Positions 14,114 to 23,388 of a DNA stretch of 40,178 nucleotides are shown in pieces. Made by a program: the position numbers and the translations under genes. The notes beneath the pieces were generated by a model. It did no database searches and was not told the origin of the DNA. It was given only the letters and a program-made list of their open reading frames with translations. This DNA comes from Myxococcales bacterium (GTDB taxonomy: Bacteria > Myxococcota_A > Polyangia > GCA-2747355): assembly GCA_020431405.1 (NCBI GenBank), contig JAGQIK010000712.1:1-40178 (forward strand). Direction: 5' to 3'. Each line of letters starts with the position of its first letter. The first letter of the stretch is position 1.

Positions 14114-15220
14114 TCAGCTCTGAAGCGCCACTCGCTCGACGATGGAGAGGCCGAAACCCTCCAGGCCGACGATGCGCATCGGGTTGTCGGTCATCAGCCG
14201 GATGTTGCGCACGCCGAGCGTAGCCAGCACTTGCGCGCCGAGGCCGAACTCGCGCAGCTCGGGCGGACCGCCTCGCGGCGTCGCCGGCGCCTCGCCGCGA
14301 AGCTGCGAGACCTGGTCGGCGAGGTCGACATCGGGCGGCAGCACGTAAACGAACACGCCGCGCCCGGCGCGCTCGATCATCTGCAGCGCCGTCTGCGTCT
14401 TGCTCGGCGCCACACCGAACACGTCGGTGGGAACACTCGCGCGATGCATGCGCACCAGCACGGGGTCGTCGGTGCGCAGGTCGCCGAGCGCCAGCGCCAG
14501 ATACTGCGTGCCGCTCACCGAAGCGGTATAGGCCAGCAGCCGAAACGACGCGCTAACGCCCGCCGGCACCACCTCGGCCTCGCTCGTCAGCTCGATCTGG
14601 CTCTCGCGCTCGAGGCGATAGCGGATCAACTGCTCGATGGTGACGATGCCGAGCCCGTGCTCGCGCGCGAAGACCTCGAGGTCCGGTCGCCGCGCCATGT
14701 CGCCATCGTCCTTCATGATCTCGCAGATCACACCCGCCGGCTGAAGCCCCGCCAGCCGCGCTAGATCCACCGAGCCTTCGGTCTGACCGGCGCGCACGAG
14801 CACGCCGCCGTCGCGGGCGCAGATCGGAAAGACGTGTCCTGGCGAGACGACGCTCATCGGCGTGGCGTCCGCCGCCATCGCCGCGCTGACGGTGCGCGCG
14901 CGGTCGGCCGCCGAGATGCCGGTGGTCACGCCCTCGCGCGCTTCGATGCTGGTGTAGAAGTTGGTCCCGAAGCGCGACTGGTTGCGCTCGGCCATCTTGG
15001 ACAGCCCGAGCTGCGACGCGCGCTTGGCGGTGATCGTCAGGCACACCAGGCCGCGCCCATAGCGCGCCATGAAGTTGATGCCCTCGGGCGTGACGCGATC
15101 GGCAGCCATACAGAGGTCGCCTTCGTTTTCGCGGTCCTCGTCGTCGACGAGGATCACCTGCCGACCCTGTCGGATCTGCTCGATCGCCTCTTCGACCGTG
15201 AGGTTGATGCTCTCGCTCAT
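14114..15220 (-). CDS. ribB: DHBP synthase fused to a degenerate GTP cyclohydrolase II domain (RibBX-type)
   Basis: Residues 1-205 are a full 3,4-dihydroxy-2-butanone 4-phosphate synthase: [10 protein letters not shown] (26-35), RTVSAAMA and the SPGHVFPI loop (His129), and CEIM near 167. Residues 210-368 align with GTP cyclohydrolase II (RibA), with a well kept end [18 protein letters not shown]. But the zinc cysteines are gone: the HSECLTGD region reads [12 protein letters not shown] and the CDCGFQ region reads APSKTQ. The catalytic RQEGRNIGL stretch reads [11 protein letters not shown]. The second half should therefore be inactive as a cyclohydrolase, as in RibBX variants. ATG 15220 gives the family N-terminus; an earlier start at 15292 is less likely. 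Confidence 0.9.
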   Translation of the reverse strand: MSESINLTVEEAIEQIRQGRQVILVDDEDRENEGDLCMAADRVTPEGINFMARYGRGLVCLTITAKRASQLGLSKMAERNQSRFGTNFYTSIEAREGVTTGISAADRARTVSAAMAADATPMSVVSPGHVFPICARDGGVLVRAGQTEGSVDLARLAGLQPAGVICEIMKDDGDMARRPDLEVFAREHGLGIVTIEQLIRYRLERESQIELTSEAEVVPAGVSASFRLLAYTASVSGTQYLALALGDLRTDDPVLVRMHRASVPTDVFGVAPSKTQTALQMIERAGRGVFVYVLPPDVDLADQVSQLRGEAPATPRGGPPELREFGLGAQVLATLGVRNIRLMTDNPMRIVGLEGFGLSIVERVALQS

Positions 15221-15278
15221 CTGGCTCTGCTCGCGCGCAACCGCTTTTATCACAGCAACTCTCCCAATGCTCAGACCG

Positions 15279-15977
15279 CTACATGAATCCATGGCGCCGC
15301 AGCAACGCCTCGCTCAGCCCGCCGCCGCCGCCGCCGCCGCGACCACCATCGCCGCCGCCCTCGCCGGCCGCAAACGAGAGCAGCCGCTCGACATACTTGG
15401 CGACGATATCGACCTCGACGTTGACGCGCTGACCCACCTGAAGCTCACCGAAGGTCGTGTGACCGAGGGTGTGCGGCACGAGCGCCACGGTCAGCGCTTC
15501 GTTACGCGGCAAGCGGGCCACCGTCAAGCTGACGCCGTCGAGCGCCACCGAGCCCTTCTCGGCGACGTAGCGCGCCAGCGCCGCGGTGCCCGTCTCGCCG
15601 GGCGAGCCCAGCGCGAACGTGATCTCGCGCGAGTCTCCGCGCGTCTCGATCGCTTCGACGCGCGCGACGCCGTCGACGTGGCCTTGCACGAGGTGGCCGC
15701 CGAGCGGCGCCCCGGCTGCCAGCGCAGGCTCGAGGTTGACCCGCGATCCGCCGCGCAGCGCACCGAGCGTCGTGCGCGCCAGCGTCTCGGCGATAGCCGT
15801 CGCTTGCACCTTGCCGCTGCCCGCCGGTGTCACGGTGAGACAGACGCCGTTGACCGCGAGGCTGTCGCCGGGCGCGAGGCGCTCGGCCAGCGTGGTTTCG
15901 ATCGTCAGTGTCGCGCCTTGATTTTCGCGCGAGATGGCCGCGATGCGACCTACGTCCTGTACGAGCCCGGTAAACAC
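15279..15977 (-). CDS. ribE: Riboflavin synthase alpha subunit
   Basis: It converts two lumazine molecules to riboflavin plus the pyrimidine. The start [12 protein letters not shown] is diagnostic, and two similar lumazine-binding barrels follow: VNGVCLTV and [15 protein letters not shown] in the first half, ALDGVSLTV and [15 protein letters not shown] in the second. Length is 232 residues against about 215 usually, the excess being a glycine-run tail (GGGGGGG near 215) that is likely disordered. It starts five bases from the ribD' stop. Some genomes call this gene ribC. Confidence 0.95.
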   Translation of the reverse strand: MFTGLVQDVGRIAAISRENQGATLTIETTLAERLAPGDSLAVNGVCLTVTPAGSGKVQATAIAETLARTTLGALRGGSRVNLEPALAAGAPLGGHLVQGHVDGVARVEAIETRGDSREITFALGSPGETGTAALARYVAEKGSVALDGVSLTVARLPRNEALTVALVPHTLGHTTFGELQVGQRVNVEVDIVAKYVERLLSFAAGEGGGDGGRGGGGGGGLSEALLRRHGFM

Positions 15978-15981
15978 GACA

Positions 15982-16680
15982 CTACTCCACGAAGCGCGGG
16001 CGCGCTTCGAGCATCAGGTCGCTGCCGACACGCACCACGGTAAGATCTTCGAGCTCGAGCGCGCCCCCGAGCGTCGCCACCGCCGGCCCGAACAGCATCG
16101 GCGTGGCCTCGGCATCACCGATGACCTTGGGGGCGATAAAGCTGATCCAGCGATCGATACGCCGCGCGCTCAGAAAGGCGCCCGCCAGCGTCGGGCCGCC
16201 CTCGAGCAGCAACGTCTCGATGCCGAGCTCGGCGAGACGCGCGAGCATCAGGGGCACGGCGACGCGGCCATCAGGCCCCGCTGGCACGCGTTCGACCTTG
16301 GCGCCCGCCGCGCGAAGCGCTGCCTCGCGCTCGTCGCTCGCACCGCTGGCGCAGACGATCCAGCTCTCGGCGCTCGACTCGGCCGCCACCCGCACCACCG
16401 CGGCGTCAACCGGCGTGCGCAGCTGCGAGTCGACCACGATGCGAATCGGATCGTGCCCCGCCTTGCCGCGCACCACCACCCGGCAGGTCAACTGCGGGTC
16501 GTCAGCGAGCACCGTGCCCACGCCGACCGCGATCGCGTCGTGGTTGGCGCGAAGCTCGTGGCTCGCCTTGCGCGCGCGCGCCCCCGTGATCCAGCGGCTC
16601 GCGCCGCTGCGTGTCGCGACGCGTCCGTCGAGCGTGTGAGCGACCTTGTAGGTCACCCGCGGTACAGCATCGCCGCTCAA
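15982..16680 (-). CDS. RibD C-terminal-type reductase without the deaminase domain
   Basis: The 232-residue protein matches the reductase half of RibD (5-amino-6-(5-phosphoribosylamino)uracil reductase, dihydrofolate-reductase-like fold): [27 protein letters not shown], then [29 protein letters not shown], and [17 protein letters not shown]. The zinc deaminase half, with its HxE and PCxxxG..PCC motifs, is absent and no frame upstream encodes it. The gene could serve as a RibD partner of a separate deaminase, or be a related reductase. The start codon appears to be TTG 16680, three bases from the nrdR stop; the family start around PRVTY requires it. Confidence 0.85.
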   Translation of the reverse strand: MSGDAVPRVTYKVAHTLDGRVATRSGASRWITGARARKASHELRANHDAIAVGVGTVLADDPQLTCRVVVRGKAGHDPIRIVVDSQLRTPVDAAVVRVAAESSAESWIVCASGASDEREAALRAAGAKVERVPAGPDGRVAVPLMLARLAELGIETLLLEGGPTLAGAFLSARRIDRWISFIAPKVIGDAEATPMLFGPAVATLGGALELEDLTVVRVGSDLMLEARPRFVE

Positions 16681-16683
16681 GGA

Positions 16684-17148
16684 TCAGCCCTTCTGCTGCG
16701 TGCTGAGCAGGTGCTTGAGCTCGTCGAGAAACTCACCCACGTCGCGAAACGAACGGTACACCGAGGCGAAGCGAACGTAGGCGACGCCGTCGACGGTGCG
16801 CAGCCGATCCATCACGCGCTCGCCGATATAGCTCGAGGGGACTTCCTTTTCGCCGACCTCTTGCAGCTCGCGCTCGATCTCGACGGCGATGCCCTCCATG
16901 GTCGCCACGGAGACCGGCCGCTTTTCGCAGGCGCGCCGGATGCCGCCGAGCACCTTCGCCCGATCAAAGCTCGCGCGCGAGCCGTCCTTCTTGACGACCA
17001 TCGGCAGCACTTCTTCGACGCGCTCGTAGGTCGTGAAGCGGCTGCCGCAGGCCTCGCACTCGCGCCGCCGGCGGATGACGTCGCCGTCTTTGGACAGACG
17101 CGAGTCGATGACCTTGTTCTGCTGGTGGCCGCAGAACGGGCACTTCAT
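16684..17148 (-). CDS. nrdR: Transcriptional repressor NrdR
   Basis: NrdR represses ribonucleotide reductase genes in response to (d)ATP. The zinc ribbon is intact (CPFC at 3-6 and CEAC at 31-34), followed by the ATP-cone from about 46 ([34 protein letters not shown]). The end, [21 protein letters not shown], is typical. The protein has 154 residues. ATG 17148 overlaps the rpiB stop by four bases. nrdR next to ribD is standard context. The target genes are not in this window except perhaps the NrdJ-like fragment at 513. Confidence 0.95.
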   Translation of the reverse strand: MKCPFCGHQQNKVIDSRLSKDGDVIRRRRECEACGSRFTTYERVEEVLPMVVKKDGSRASFDRAKVLGGIRRACEKRPVSVATMEGIAVEIERELQEVGEKEVPSSYIGERVMDRLRTVDGVAYVRFASVYRSFRDVGEFLDELKHLLSTQQKG

Positions 17149-17711
17149 GACTTGGACTCGCCGCGCTGGGACTCTATCGCTGCGATCTTGTCGACACGCC
17201 GCGCGTGGCGGCCGCCCTCGAACTCGGTCTCGAGAAACGCCTCGAGCACCGTACGCGCCACCTCCGGGCCCACGGTGCGCCCGCCCATACACAGCACATT
17301 GGCGTTGTTGTGAAGGCGCGCCATCCGCGCGCTGTACGGCTCGCTGCAGAGCGCCGCGCGGATGCCGACCATCTTGTTGGCCGAAATGCAGATGCCGATG
17401 CCCGAGCCGCAGATCAGAAGGCCCAGCGCGTGCTCGCCGCTCTGGATCTTCTGGCCGAGCTTGGCGGCGTAGTCGGGATAGTCGACCGACTCGACGGTCT
17501 GCAGCGTCCCCGTCGCTTCGTCGTAGCGCAGCCCCGTGGCGCGCCCATCGACGATGCCGCCGACGCCGACATCATCGATCTCGTAGCCCCACCCCGCGAG
17601 CGCGCGCATCATCTCGTACTTGAGGGCCAGGCCCCCGTGGTCGCAACCGACGACGATGCGCTTGTCGCTGTCGCCCGTGAGGCTACTGTCGCTCTTGAGG
17701 CTGTTGCCCAT
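17145..17711 (-). CDS. rpiB: Ribose-5-phosphate isomerase B, with an insertion
   Basis: RpiB interconverts ribose 5-phosphate and ribulose 5-phosphate, the precursor of the RibB reaction two genes downstream. Active-site blocks are kept: CDHGGLALK (23-31), [33 protein letters not shown] with the catalytic Cys101, and LCMGGRTVG. At 188 residues it is longer than the usual 145-150, due to a 16-residue N-terminal extension ([16 protein letters not shown]) and an insertion of about 20 residues ([20 protein letters not shown]) before SVDYPDYA. The insertion falls near the substrate-binding edge. It could be a pentose or hexose isomerase relative (LacAB family), but context favours RpiB. Confidence 0.85.
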   Translation of the reverse strand: MGNSLKSDSSLTGDSDKRIVVGCDHGGLALKYEMMRALAGWGYEIDDVGVGGIVDGRATGLRYDEATGTLQTVESVDYPDYAAKLGQKIQSGEHALGLLICGSGIGICISANKMVGIRAALCSEPYSARMARLHNNANVLCMGGRTVGPEVARTVLEAFLETEFEGGRHARRVDKIAAIESQRGESKS

Positions 17712-17715
17712 GGCG

Positions 17716-18957
17716 CTACTCGAAGCGTTTGAGCAGCACCGTCGCGTTGGTACCGCCGAAGCCCGCGCTGTTGCTCAGCGCGTAGTCGACGCGCACCTCG
17801 CGTGGCGTGTTGGGCACGTAGTCGAGGTCACACGCCGGATCCGGCGTCTCGTAGTTGATGGTCGGCGGCAGCACGCCGCGCGCCAGCGCCAGCGCGGTGA
17901 AAGACACTTCGATGCCGCCTGCCGCACCGAGCAGGTGACCGGTCATCGATTTGGTCGAGCTCATGGCGAGCTTGTCGGCGTGGTCGCCGAAGACAGCACG
18001 CGTGGCCGCCGTCTCCGTCTCGTCGTTGAGCTTGGTCGACGTGCCGTGCGCGTTGATGTAGCCCACCGCGTCGGGGGTGACCCCGGCGTGGCGCAGCGCC
18101 ATCTTCATACAGCGCTGCATGCCCTCGCCGCCCGGCGAGACCTGCGTGATGTGGAAGCCGTCGCCGCTGAGGCCGTAGCCCACGACCTCGGCGTAGATGC
18201 GTGCACCACGCTTCTTGGCGCGATCGAGCTCTTCGAGGATCAGGATCCCTGCGCCCTCGCCCATCACGAAGCCATCGCGGTCGGCGTCGAACGGGCGGCT
18301 GGCGCGCTGCGGCTCGTCGTTGCGCTTCGAGAGCGCCTTGCAGGCGTTGAAGCCGCCGACGCCCAGCGGGCTGACGGTGGCTTCGGTGCCGCCGGCGAAC
18401 ATCACGTCGGCGTCGCCGCGCTGGATCGAATAAAAGGCCTCACCGATGGAGTGCGCGCCCGTCGAGCAGGCCGATACGTGGCTCAGGTTCGGCCCCTTGC
18501 AGCCGTAGCGGATCGAGATCTGCCCCGGCGCTAGGTTGACGATGATCTGCGGCACGAAGTACGGCGAGATGCGCCGCGGCCCACGCTCGATCAGCGTCAC
18601 CACCGTGTCCTCGATGGTGCGCACGCCGCCCAGGCCGGCGCCGACAAACACGCCGACGCGCTCCGCCTCTTCCTCGGTCCACTCGAGCCCGGCGTCCTCT
18701 TTGGCGAGGTCACCGGCCGCGACGGCAAACTGCACGAAGCGGTCGAGCGTCTTGCTGAGCTTGCGCTCCATAAAACGCTCGGGGTCCCACGCCTTGACCT
18801 CGCAGGCGAAGGTGGTGCCGTGCTTTTCGGTATCGAAGAGCGTGATCGGCGCCGCGCCGGACGTGCCCGCGAGCAGCGCCGACCACGTCTCGTCGACGCC
18901 GATGCCGACGGGGGTGACCAGGCCGATGCCGGTGATGACGACGCGTCGCTGGGACAC
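17716..18957 (-). CDS. fabF: Beta-ketoacyl-ACP synthase II
   Basis: FabF extends acyl-ACP with malonyl-ACP in fatty acid synthesis. It has 413 residues, normal size, with the Cys-His-His triad: C164 in [10 protein letters not shown]304 in [11 protein letters not shown] and H341 in [12 protein letters not shown]. The N-terminus [15 protein letters not shown] and the C-terminal [17 protein letters not shown] are typical. The gene lies eight bases after acpP and four before rpiB. The active-site set makes loss of function unlikely. Confidence 0.96.
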   Translation of the reverse strand: MSQRRVVITGIGLVTPVGIGVDETWSALLAGTSGAAPITLFDTEKHGTTFACEVKAWDPERFMERKLSKTLDRFVQFAVAAGDLAKEDAGLEWTEEEAERVGVFVGAGLGGVRTIEDTVVTLIERGPRRISPYFVPQIIVNLAPGQISIRYGCKGPNLSHVSACSTGAHSIGEAFYSIQRGDADVMFAGGTEATVSPLGVGGFNACKALSKRNDEPQRASRPFDADRDGFVMGEGAGILILEELDRAKKRGARIYAEVVGYGLSGDGFHITQVSPGGEGMQRCMKMALRHAGVTPDAVGYINAHGTSTKLNDETETAATRAVFGDHADKLAMSSTKSMTGHLLGAAGGIEVSFTALALARGVLPPTINYETPDPACDLDYVPNTPREVRVDYALSNSAGFGGTNATVLLKRFE

Positions 18958-18965
18958 GGTCCCTC

Positions 18966-19202
18966 CTAGGCGTGCTGCTCGATGTAGGTGATCGCGTCCT
19001 GGACGGTGCGGATTTTCTCGGTGTCCTCGTCGGGGATCTCGATGCCGAACTCCTCTTCGAGGGCCAGCACGAGCTCGACCACGGCCAGCGAGTCGGCTTT
19101 GAGGTCGTCGGTGAACGAGGCCTCGGGCTTGATCTTGTCAGCTTCGATCTCGAGCTGTTTGCTGATGATCTCGATGACTTTTTTGGTGGTGTCTTCGCTC
19201 AT
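18966..19202 (-). CDS. acpP: Acyl carrier protein
   Basis: The 78-residue acidic helical protein has the phosphopantetheine site Ser38 in [20 protein letters not shown]. Its size, charge and position between fabG and fabF all fit the primary fatty-acid ACP. A GGAG site lies about ten bases ahead of the ATG, downstream of two hairpins in the gap from fabG. Confidence 0.96.
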   Translation of the reverse strand: MSEDTTKKVIEIISKQLEIEADKIKPEASFTDDLKADSLAVVELVLALEEEFGIEIPDEDTEKIRTVQDAITYIEQHA

Positions 19203-19215
19203 CGGTATTTTCTCC

Positions 19216-19261
19216 GTGGCCTTTCTGCGGCCACTTCTATCAAGCGAGCGTCCTTCTCGCT
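19216..19261 (-). promoter_or_regulatory. Two hairpins in the fabG-acpP gap
   Basis: AGCGAG/CTCGCT (19243-19248 with 19256-19261) and GTGGCC/GGCCAC (19216-19221 with 19229-19234) are perfect six-base-pair stems, each with a seven-base loop, in the 81-base gap before acpP. The acpP ribosome site lies just below the second. They may guide processing or protect the acpP message, which usually exceeds its neighbours. Confidence 0.5.
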
Positions 19262-19283
19262 AGCGCCAATTTACGGAGTTTTT

Positions 19284-20024
19284 CTACATGTACAGGCCGC
19301 CGTTGACGCGCAGGACGTGACCTGTGACGTACGCGGCGGAGGGGGAACAGAGGTAGGCCACGGCAGCGGCGACGTCCTCGGCGTCGCCGATGCGGCCCAG
19401 GGGAATGCTGGCCAACAGCTTCTCGCGCGCCTCGCCCACCACGTGCTCGTCGGTCATCTTGGTGGCGATGAAGCCCGGCGCCACGGCGTTGACCGTCACA
19501 CCGCGGCCCGCCAGCTCGAGCGCCAGCGTGCGCGTCACGCCGAGCAGCCCTGCCTTCGAGGCCGAGTACGCCACCTGGCCGGCATTTCCGGCCTCGCCCA
19601 CCACCGACGAGATGTTGACGATGCGGCCCTTGTCCTTGGCCTTGAGCAGGTGGCGCGAGGCCGCCTTGCAGCAGTTGAAGGCGCCGGTGAGGTTGACCTC
19701 GAGCACCTTGTTCCACTGCTCGGGCTTGAAGCGCATCAGCAGGCCGTCGATGGCGATGCCGGCGTTGTTGACGAGGATCTCGAGCGATCCGAAGCGCTCG
19801 ACCACCGCCTTGACGGCCTTGTCCACCGCCTCGGCGTCCGTCACGTCACACGGGAAGTACGCCGACTCACCAGGCAGCGCCGCCAGCGCCTCGTCCGCCG
19901 AATCGACCATGTCGCAGATCGCCACGCGCGCGCCCATACCGCTCAGGCGCTTGGCGATCGCGAGGCCGATGCCGCGCGCGCCGCCGGTGACGAGCGCTAC
20001 GCGCTCTGCAAGCTCGTTGCTCAT
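19284..20024 (-). CDS. fabG: 3-oxoacyl-ACP reductase
   Basis: FabG reduces 3-ketoacyl-ACP with NADPH. The 246 residues show the short-chain dehydrogenase pattern: TGGARGIG (13-20), DVTDAEAV, NNAGI at 86-90, and the catalytic Ser140, Tyr153 and Lys157 in NISSVVGEAGNAGQVAYSASKAG split across two short blocks, then VNAVAPGFIATKMT and VTGHVLRVNGGLYM. ATG 20024 follows GGAGGA by about ten bases. Its place between fabD and acpP is the standard order. Confidence 0.95.
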   Translation of the reverse strand: MSNELAERVALVTGGARGIGLAIAKRLSGMGARVAICDMVDSADEALAALPGESAYFPCDVTDAEAVDKAVKAVVERFGSLEILVNNAGIAIDGLLMRFKPEQWNKVLEVNLTGAFNCCKAASRHLLKAKDKGRIVNISSVVGEAGNAGQVAYSASKAGLLGVTRTLALELAGRGVTVNAVAPGFIATKMTDEHVVGEAREKLLASIPLGRIGDAEDVAAAVAYLCSPSAAYVTGHVLRVNGGLYM

Positions 20025-20052
20025 GACAGTGCGTTCCTCCGCGCGACGGCCG

Positions 20053-20970
20053 CTAGGCCGCCAGCGCCACGATGTGCTCCGGCGTCTCGACGCTGCTGAC
20101 GTCGATATCTTTGTCGATGCGCCGCAGCAGGCCCGCCAGCACCGCGCCCGGTCCAACCTCGACGAAGCGGTTGACCCCGAGGTCGCGCATCTTCTGGACC
20201 GACGCGCGCCAGCGCACCGGCGCCGTCATCTGCTGCTCGAGCAGCGCGGCGATGCGACCCGCCTCGCTGTAGGGCTCGGCCTCGACGTTGCCGATCACCG
20301 GCAGCTTGCAGTCCTGCCAGGCGATCTCGGCCAGCCGCTCGGCGAGCTTGTCGGCCGCCGGCTGCATGAGCGAGCTGTGAAACGGCGCGCTGACCTTGAG
20401 CGGGATGCAGCGCGCGCGCTGCGCCTTGGCCAGCCCGCGCGCACGCCCGAGGGCCTCGCTGTGACCGGCGATCACGATCTGGCCGCCGCCGTTGTCGTTG
20501 GCCAGCTCGAGCACCTGCTCCTCGGCCGCCGCCCGGCAAAGCTCGCGCGCGCCATCGGCGTCGAGCCCCATCAGCGCCGCCATGCCGCCGACGCCTGCAG
20601 GCACGGCCTGCTGCATCAGCCGCCCGCGCTCTCGCACCAGCCGCAGCGCGTCGCCGAGCGACAGCGCGTCGGCCGCCACCAGCGCCGAGTACTCGCCCAG
20701 GCTGTGGCCCGCCACGTACGACGGCGAAAGCGCCGTGTTCTCGCGCAGCGCGCGCAGCGCCGCCACGCTGCAGGCGAGGATCGCCGGCTGCGCGTTCTCG
20801 GTCAGCTTGAGCGCTTCCTCGGGGCCCTCGAGGCACATCTGCCGCAGATCGAAGCCGAGCGCGTCGTTGGCCTCCTCGAAGGTGCGCCGCGCGACCTCGA
20901 AGCGTTCGATCAGATCGCGTCCCATGCCGACGCGCTGCGAGCCCTGTCCCGGAAAGATGAAAGCGAGCAT
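20053..20970 (-). CDS. fabD: Malonyl-CoA:ACP transacylase
   Basis: FabD moves malonyl from CoA to ACP. The family start MLAFIFPGQGSQRVGMG fits ATG 20970, which has an AGGAG about eight bases ahead; an in-frame start 33 bases upstream lacks this. Ser90 in GHSLGEYSALVAA is the nucleophile and His198 in VSAPFHSSLM the base. The protein is 305 residues, with the ferredoxin-like subdomain in the middle and a QMTAPVRW element near the end. Confidence 0.95.
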   Translation of the reverse strand: MLAFIFPGQGSQRVGMGRDLIERFEVARRTFEEANDALGFDLRQMCLEGPEEALKLTENAQPAILACSVAALRALRENTALSPSYVAGHSLGEYSALVAADALSLGDALRLVRERGRLMQQAVPAGVGGMAALMGLDADGARELCRAAAEEQVLELANDNGGGQIVIAGHSEALGRARGLAKAQRARCIPLKVSAPFHSSLMQPAADKLAERLAEIAWQDCKLPVIGNVEAEPYSEAGRIAALLEQQMTAPVRWRASVQKMRDLGVNRFVEVGPGAVLAGLLRRIDKDIDVSSVETPEHIVALAA

Positions 20971-21030
20971 CACGAGCTCCTGTTGCCTATCTGTTTCGCG
21001 CACCTCGGGGAACCCGCGAGGTCAAGTACT

Positions 21031-22014
21031 CTACCAGCGCACGAGCGCCGAGCCCCAGCTAACTCCGGCCCCTAGCGCGGTCAGCAGAAACAGATCGCCC
21101 TTGGCGACGCGGTCCTGCTCGATCGCCTCGCTCATGGCGATGGGGATCGACGCAGACGACGTGTTGCCGTAGCGGGCGATGTTGTTGAAGAAGCGCTCCA
21201 TGGGAATGCGCGTGCGCTGGCTGACGCTCTCGAGGATGCGGATGTTGGCCTGGTGCGCGAACACCGTGTTGACATCGTCGGGTCCGAGGCCGTTGCGCTC
21301 GAGGATCTCGCTGGAGGCCGACGACATGTTTCTTACAGCCTGCGTGAAGATCTGGCGTCCGTTCATGTGAACGAAGTGCAACTTCTTCTCGACGGTGTCA
21401 TGCGTGGCCGGATGCTTCGTGCCGCCGCCCGGGATCTCGAGGTGGCAGGCCTGCTCGCCGTCGCTGGCGATCAGCGTGTCGATGATCCCGCGCTCGGGAT
21501 CATCGCTGGCCGTCACCACCGCCGCACCCGCGCCGTCGCCGAACAGCACGCAGGTGGTGCGATCGGTCCAGTCTAGCGAGCGCGAGAGGATCTCGACGCC
21601 GACCACGAGCACGCGCTCGCAGGCGCCGCGGCCGACAAAGCTGTCGGCGATCGACAGGCCGTAGATGAAGCCGGCGCAGGCCGCCGAGATGTCGAACGCG
21701 GGGCAGCGCGGCGCGCCCAGCTTGTGCTGCACGAACGTCGCCGTCGCGGGCATCGGCATGTCGGGCGTGACGGTGCCGACGATGATCATGTCGATGTCTT
21801 TGGGCTCGAGCTCCGCCTGGGCCAGCGCCTTGCGGCCCGCCTCGGCGGCGAGATCCGAAGTGCACAGATCGTCGGCGAGGATGCGGCGCTCCTTGATACC
21901 CGAGCGATCCGTGATCCACGCGTCCGACGTCTCGACGATCTTCTCGAGGTCGAAGTTGGAGAGCACCTTCTCGGGCACCGCCCTGCCGACACCTGCAATT
22001 CTCGACCGTCTCAT
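21031..22014 (-). CDS. fabH: Beta-ketoacyl-ACP synthase III
   Basis: FabH starts fatty acid synthesis from acetyl-CoA (or branched acyl-CoA) and malonyl-ACP. Its 327 residues contain the triad Cys113 (SAACAGFIYGL), His254 (VFAHQANIRI) and Asn284 (RYGNTSSAS). The substrate choice, straight or branched chain, cannot be read from sequence alone. The start at ATG 22014 gives the usual N-terminus. plsX lies 27 bases upstream and fabD 60 downstream. Confidence 0.95.
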   Translation of the reverse strand: MRRSRIAGVGRAVPEKVLSNFDLEKIVETSDAWITDRSGIKERRILADDLCTSDLAAEAGRKALAQAELEPKDIDMIIVGTVTPDMPMPATATFVQHKLGAPRCPAFDISAACAGFIYGLSIADSFVGRGACERVLVVGVEILSRSLDWTDRTTCVLFGDGAGAAVVTASDDPERGIIDTLIASDGEQACHLEIPGGGTKHPATHDTVEKKLHFVHMNGRQIFTQAVRNMSSASSEILERNGLGPDDVNTVFAHQANIRILESVSQRTRIPMERFFNNIARYGNTSSASIPIAMSEAIEQDRVAKGDLFLLTALGAGVSWGSALVRW

Positions 22015-22041
22015 CAGTGTTTCCGTCCTCTACGTCTGCAT

Positions 22042-23163
22042 CTAGGCGGGCGCGCTGGTGGCGGCTACTTCGTCGCCCTCGCGCGTCAGCCTCGGGCCCT
22101 CGGCCCGTGCTGTCTCGAAAAGTGCCTCGTGATCGGCCAACGCTCGCTGCAAGGATCCGATCAGATCGCGGCTGGCAAAGCGCTCGGCGCCGAGCAGTGC
22201 GTTCTTGATCGCCTTGGCGTTGGATCCGCCGTGGCAGATGATCGCCGCGCCGCGCAAGCCGAGCAGCGGCGCCCCGCCCCACTCCGCGTAGTCCACGCGG
22301 CGCTTGAGCTTGCGCAGCGTCGGCAGCAGCGGCAGCGCGAGGATCTTGCCGAGCGTGGTGCTGGTGACGACGTCCTTGACGATGGCGATCATCGTCTCGG
22401 CTACGCCCTCGCTGATCTTGAGCACCAGGTTGCCGGAGAACCCATCGCAGACGACGACGTCGACCTTGCCGCTGAAAACGTCGCGCCCCTCGATATATCC
22501 GGCGTAGTGAAAGCCGAGGTTGGTCGCCGCCGACAGCGCGCGGTGCGTCTCACGCGTCAGCTCGGTGCCCTTGTGGACCTCGCTGGCGTTGGCCAAAAGG
22601 CCCACGCGCGGGCGCCAGGTGCCGACCACGTTCTTGCTGTAGCAGGCGCCCATCACCGCGTACTGACACAGGTGAAGCGGCTTGCACTCGACGTTGGCGC
22701 CCATGTCGATGAGCACCGCCTCGCCCGTGCGCGTGGGGAACGTCGTCAGGATGCCGGGCCGATCGACGCCCTTGAGGCGCCGCAGCACGAACAGCCCGCA
22801 CGCCACCATCGCGCCCGAGTTTCCGGCCGACACCAGCGCGCTGGCCTCGCCGCGCGCCACCAGGTCGGCCGCCACGCGCATCGACGCGTCGCGCTTGCGC
22901 CGCACCGCCTGCGCGGGCGCGTCATCCATCGTGATGACCTCGCCGGCGTGCACCACGTGCAGCGGCAGCTCGACGGCGCGCCCGTCGCGCACCGTCACGC
23001 CGCAGCGGCGCAGCTCGCGCTCGATGCCGTCGCGCTTGCCGACGAGCAACACTTCGACGCCGCCTTCGCGTGCGGCCGCGACGGCGCCCTCCACCTCGAC
23101 GGCAGGCGCGCGGTCGCCGCCCATGGCGTCGAGCGCGATCTTGGATGTTGAAGTCGAGGTCAC
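22042..23163 (-). CDS. plsX: Phosphate acyltransferase PlsX
   Basis: PlsX makes acyl-phosphate from acyl-ACP for phospholipid synthesis by PlsY. The markers are KIALDAMGGDRAP at the start, SAGNSGAMVACGLF, RPGILTTFPT, LIDMGANVECKPLHLCQYAVMG and VVCDGFSGNLVLKISEGVAE. The 373 residues exceed the usual 330-345 through short tails at both ends. The start codon appears to be GTG 23163; the leading TSTSTS has no conserved role, so an internal start is possible. rpmF is 24 bases upstream. Confidence 0.93.
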   Translation of the reverse strand: MTSTSTSKIALDAMGGDRAPAVEVEGAVAAAREGGVEVLLVGKRDGIERELRRCGVTVRDGRAVELPLHVVHAGEVITMDDAPAQAVRRKRDASMRVAADLVARGEASALVSAGNSGAMVACGLFVLRRLKGVDRPGILTTFPTRTGEAVLIDMGANVECKPLHLCQYAVMGACYSKNVVGTWRPRVGLLANASEVHKGTELTRETHRALSAATNLGFHYAGYIEGRDVFSGKVDVVVCDGFSGNLVLKISEGVAETMIAIVKDVVTSTTLGKILALPLLPTLRKLKRRVDYAEWGGAPLLGLRGAAIICHGGSNAKAIKNALLGAERFASRDLIGSLQRALADHEALFETARAEGPRLTREGDEVAATSAPA

Positions 23164-23187
23164 AGCAGCCGTGGCGTCAGCTCGGCG

Positions 23188-23373
23188 CTACTCTTCTTCG
23201 ACCTCGATGATCTCCTCGCCCTTGTAGTGTCCGCATGACGGGCAGACCCGGTGCGGCAGCTTGGGCTCGGAGCAGTTCGGGCACGCCACGATGGACGGCG
23301 CAGACATGCGGTCGTGATTGGCGCGGCGCTTGTTTCGTCGCGTGGGCGACTGCCGCTTCTTTGGAACAGCCAT
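23188..23373 (-). CDS. rpmF: 50S ribosomal protein L32
   Basis: The 61-residue protein has the L32 pattern: [20 protein letters not shown], then a four-cysteine zinc ribbon (CPNC and CPSC) and HYKGEEII, with an acidic end. A strong GGGAGGA lies ahead of the ATG. The yceD-rpmF-plsX order is conserved in many bacteria. Confidence 0.96.
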   Translation of the reverse strand: MAVPKKRQSPTRRNKRRANHDRMSAPSIVACPNCSEPKLPHRVCPSCGHYKGEEIIEVEEE

Positions 23374-23388
23374 GGCTCGGGTCCTCCC

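Noticed and set aside
13600-17150. FMN riboswitch for the riboflavin genes
   Set aside because: Gaps between the rib genes are 58 bases or less and show none of the conserved RFN element blocks.
15934-17313. Long plus-strand frame over ribE, ribD' and nrdR
   Set aside because: It is exactly antisense to three recognised genes, lacks any domain, and has the alanine/arginine/histidine bias of a reverse-strand shadow.
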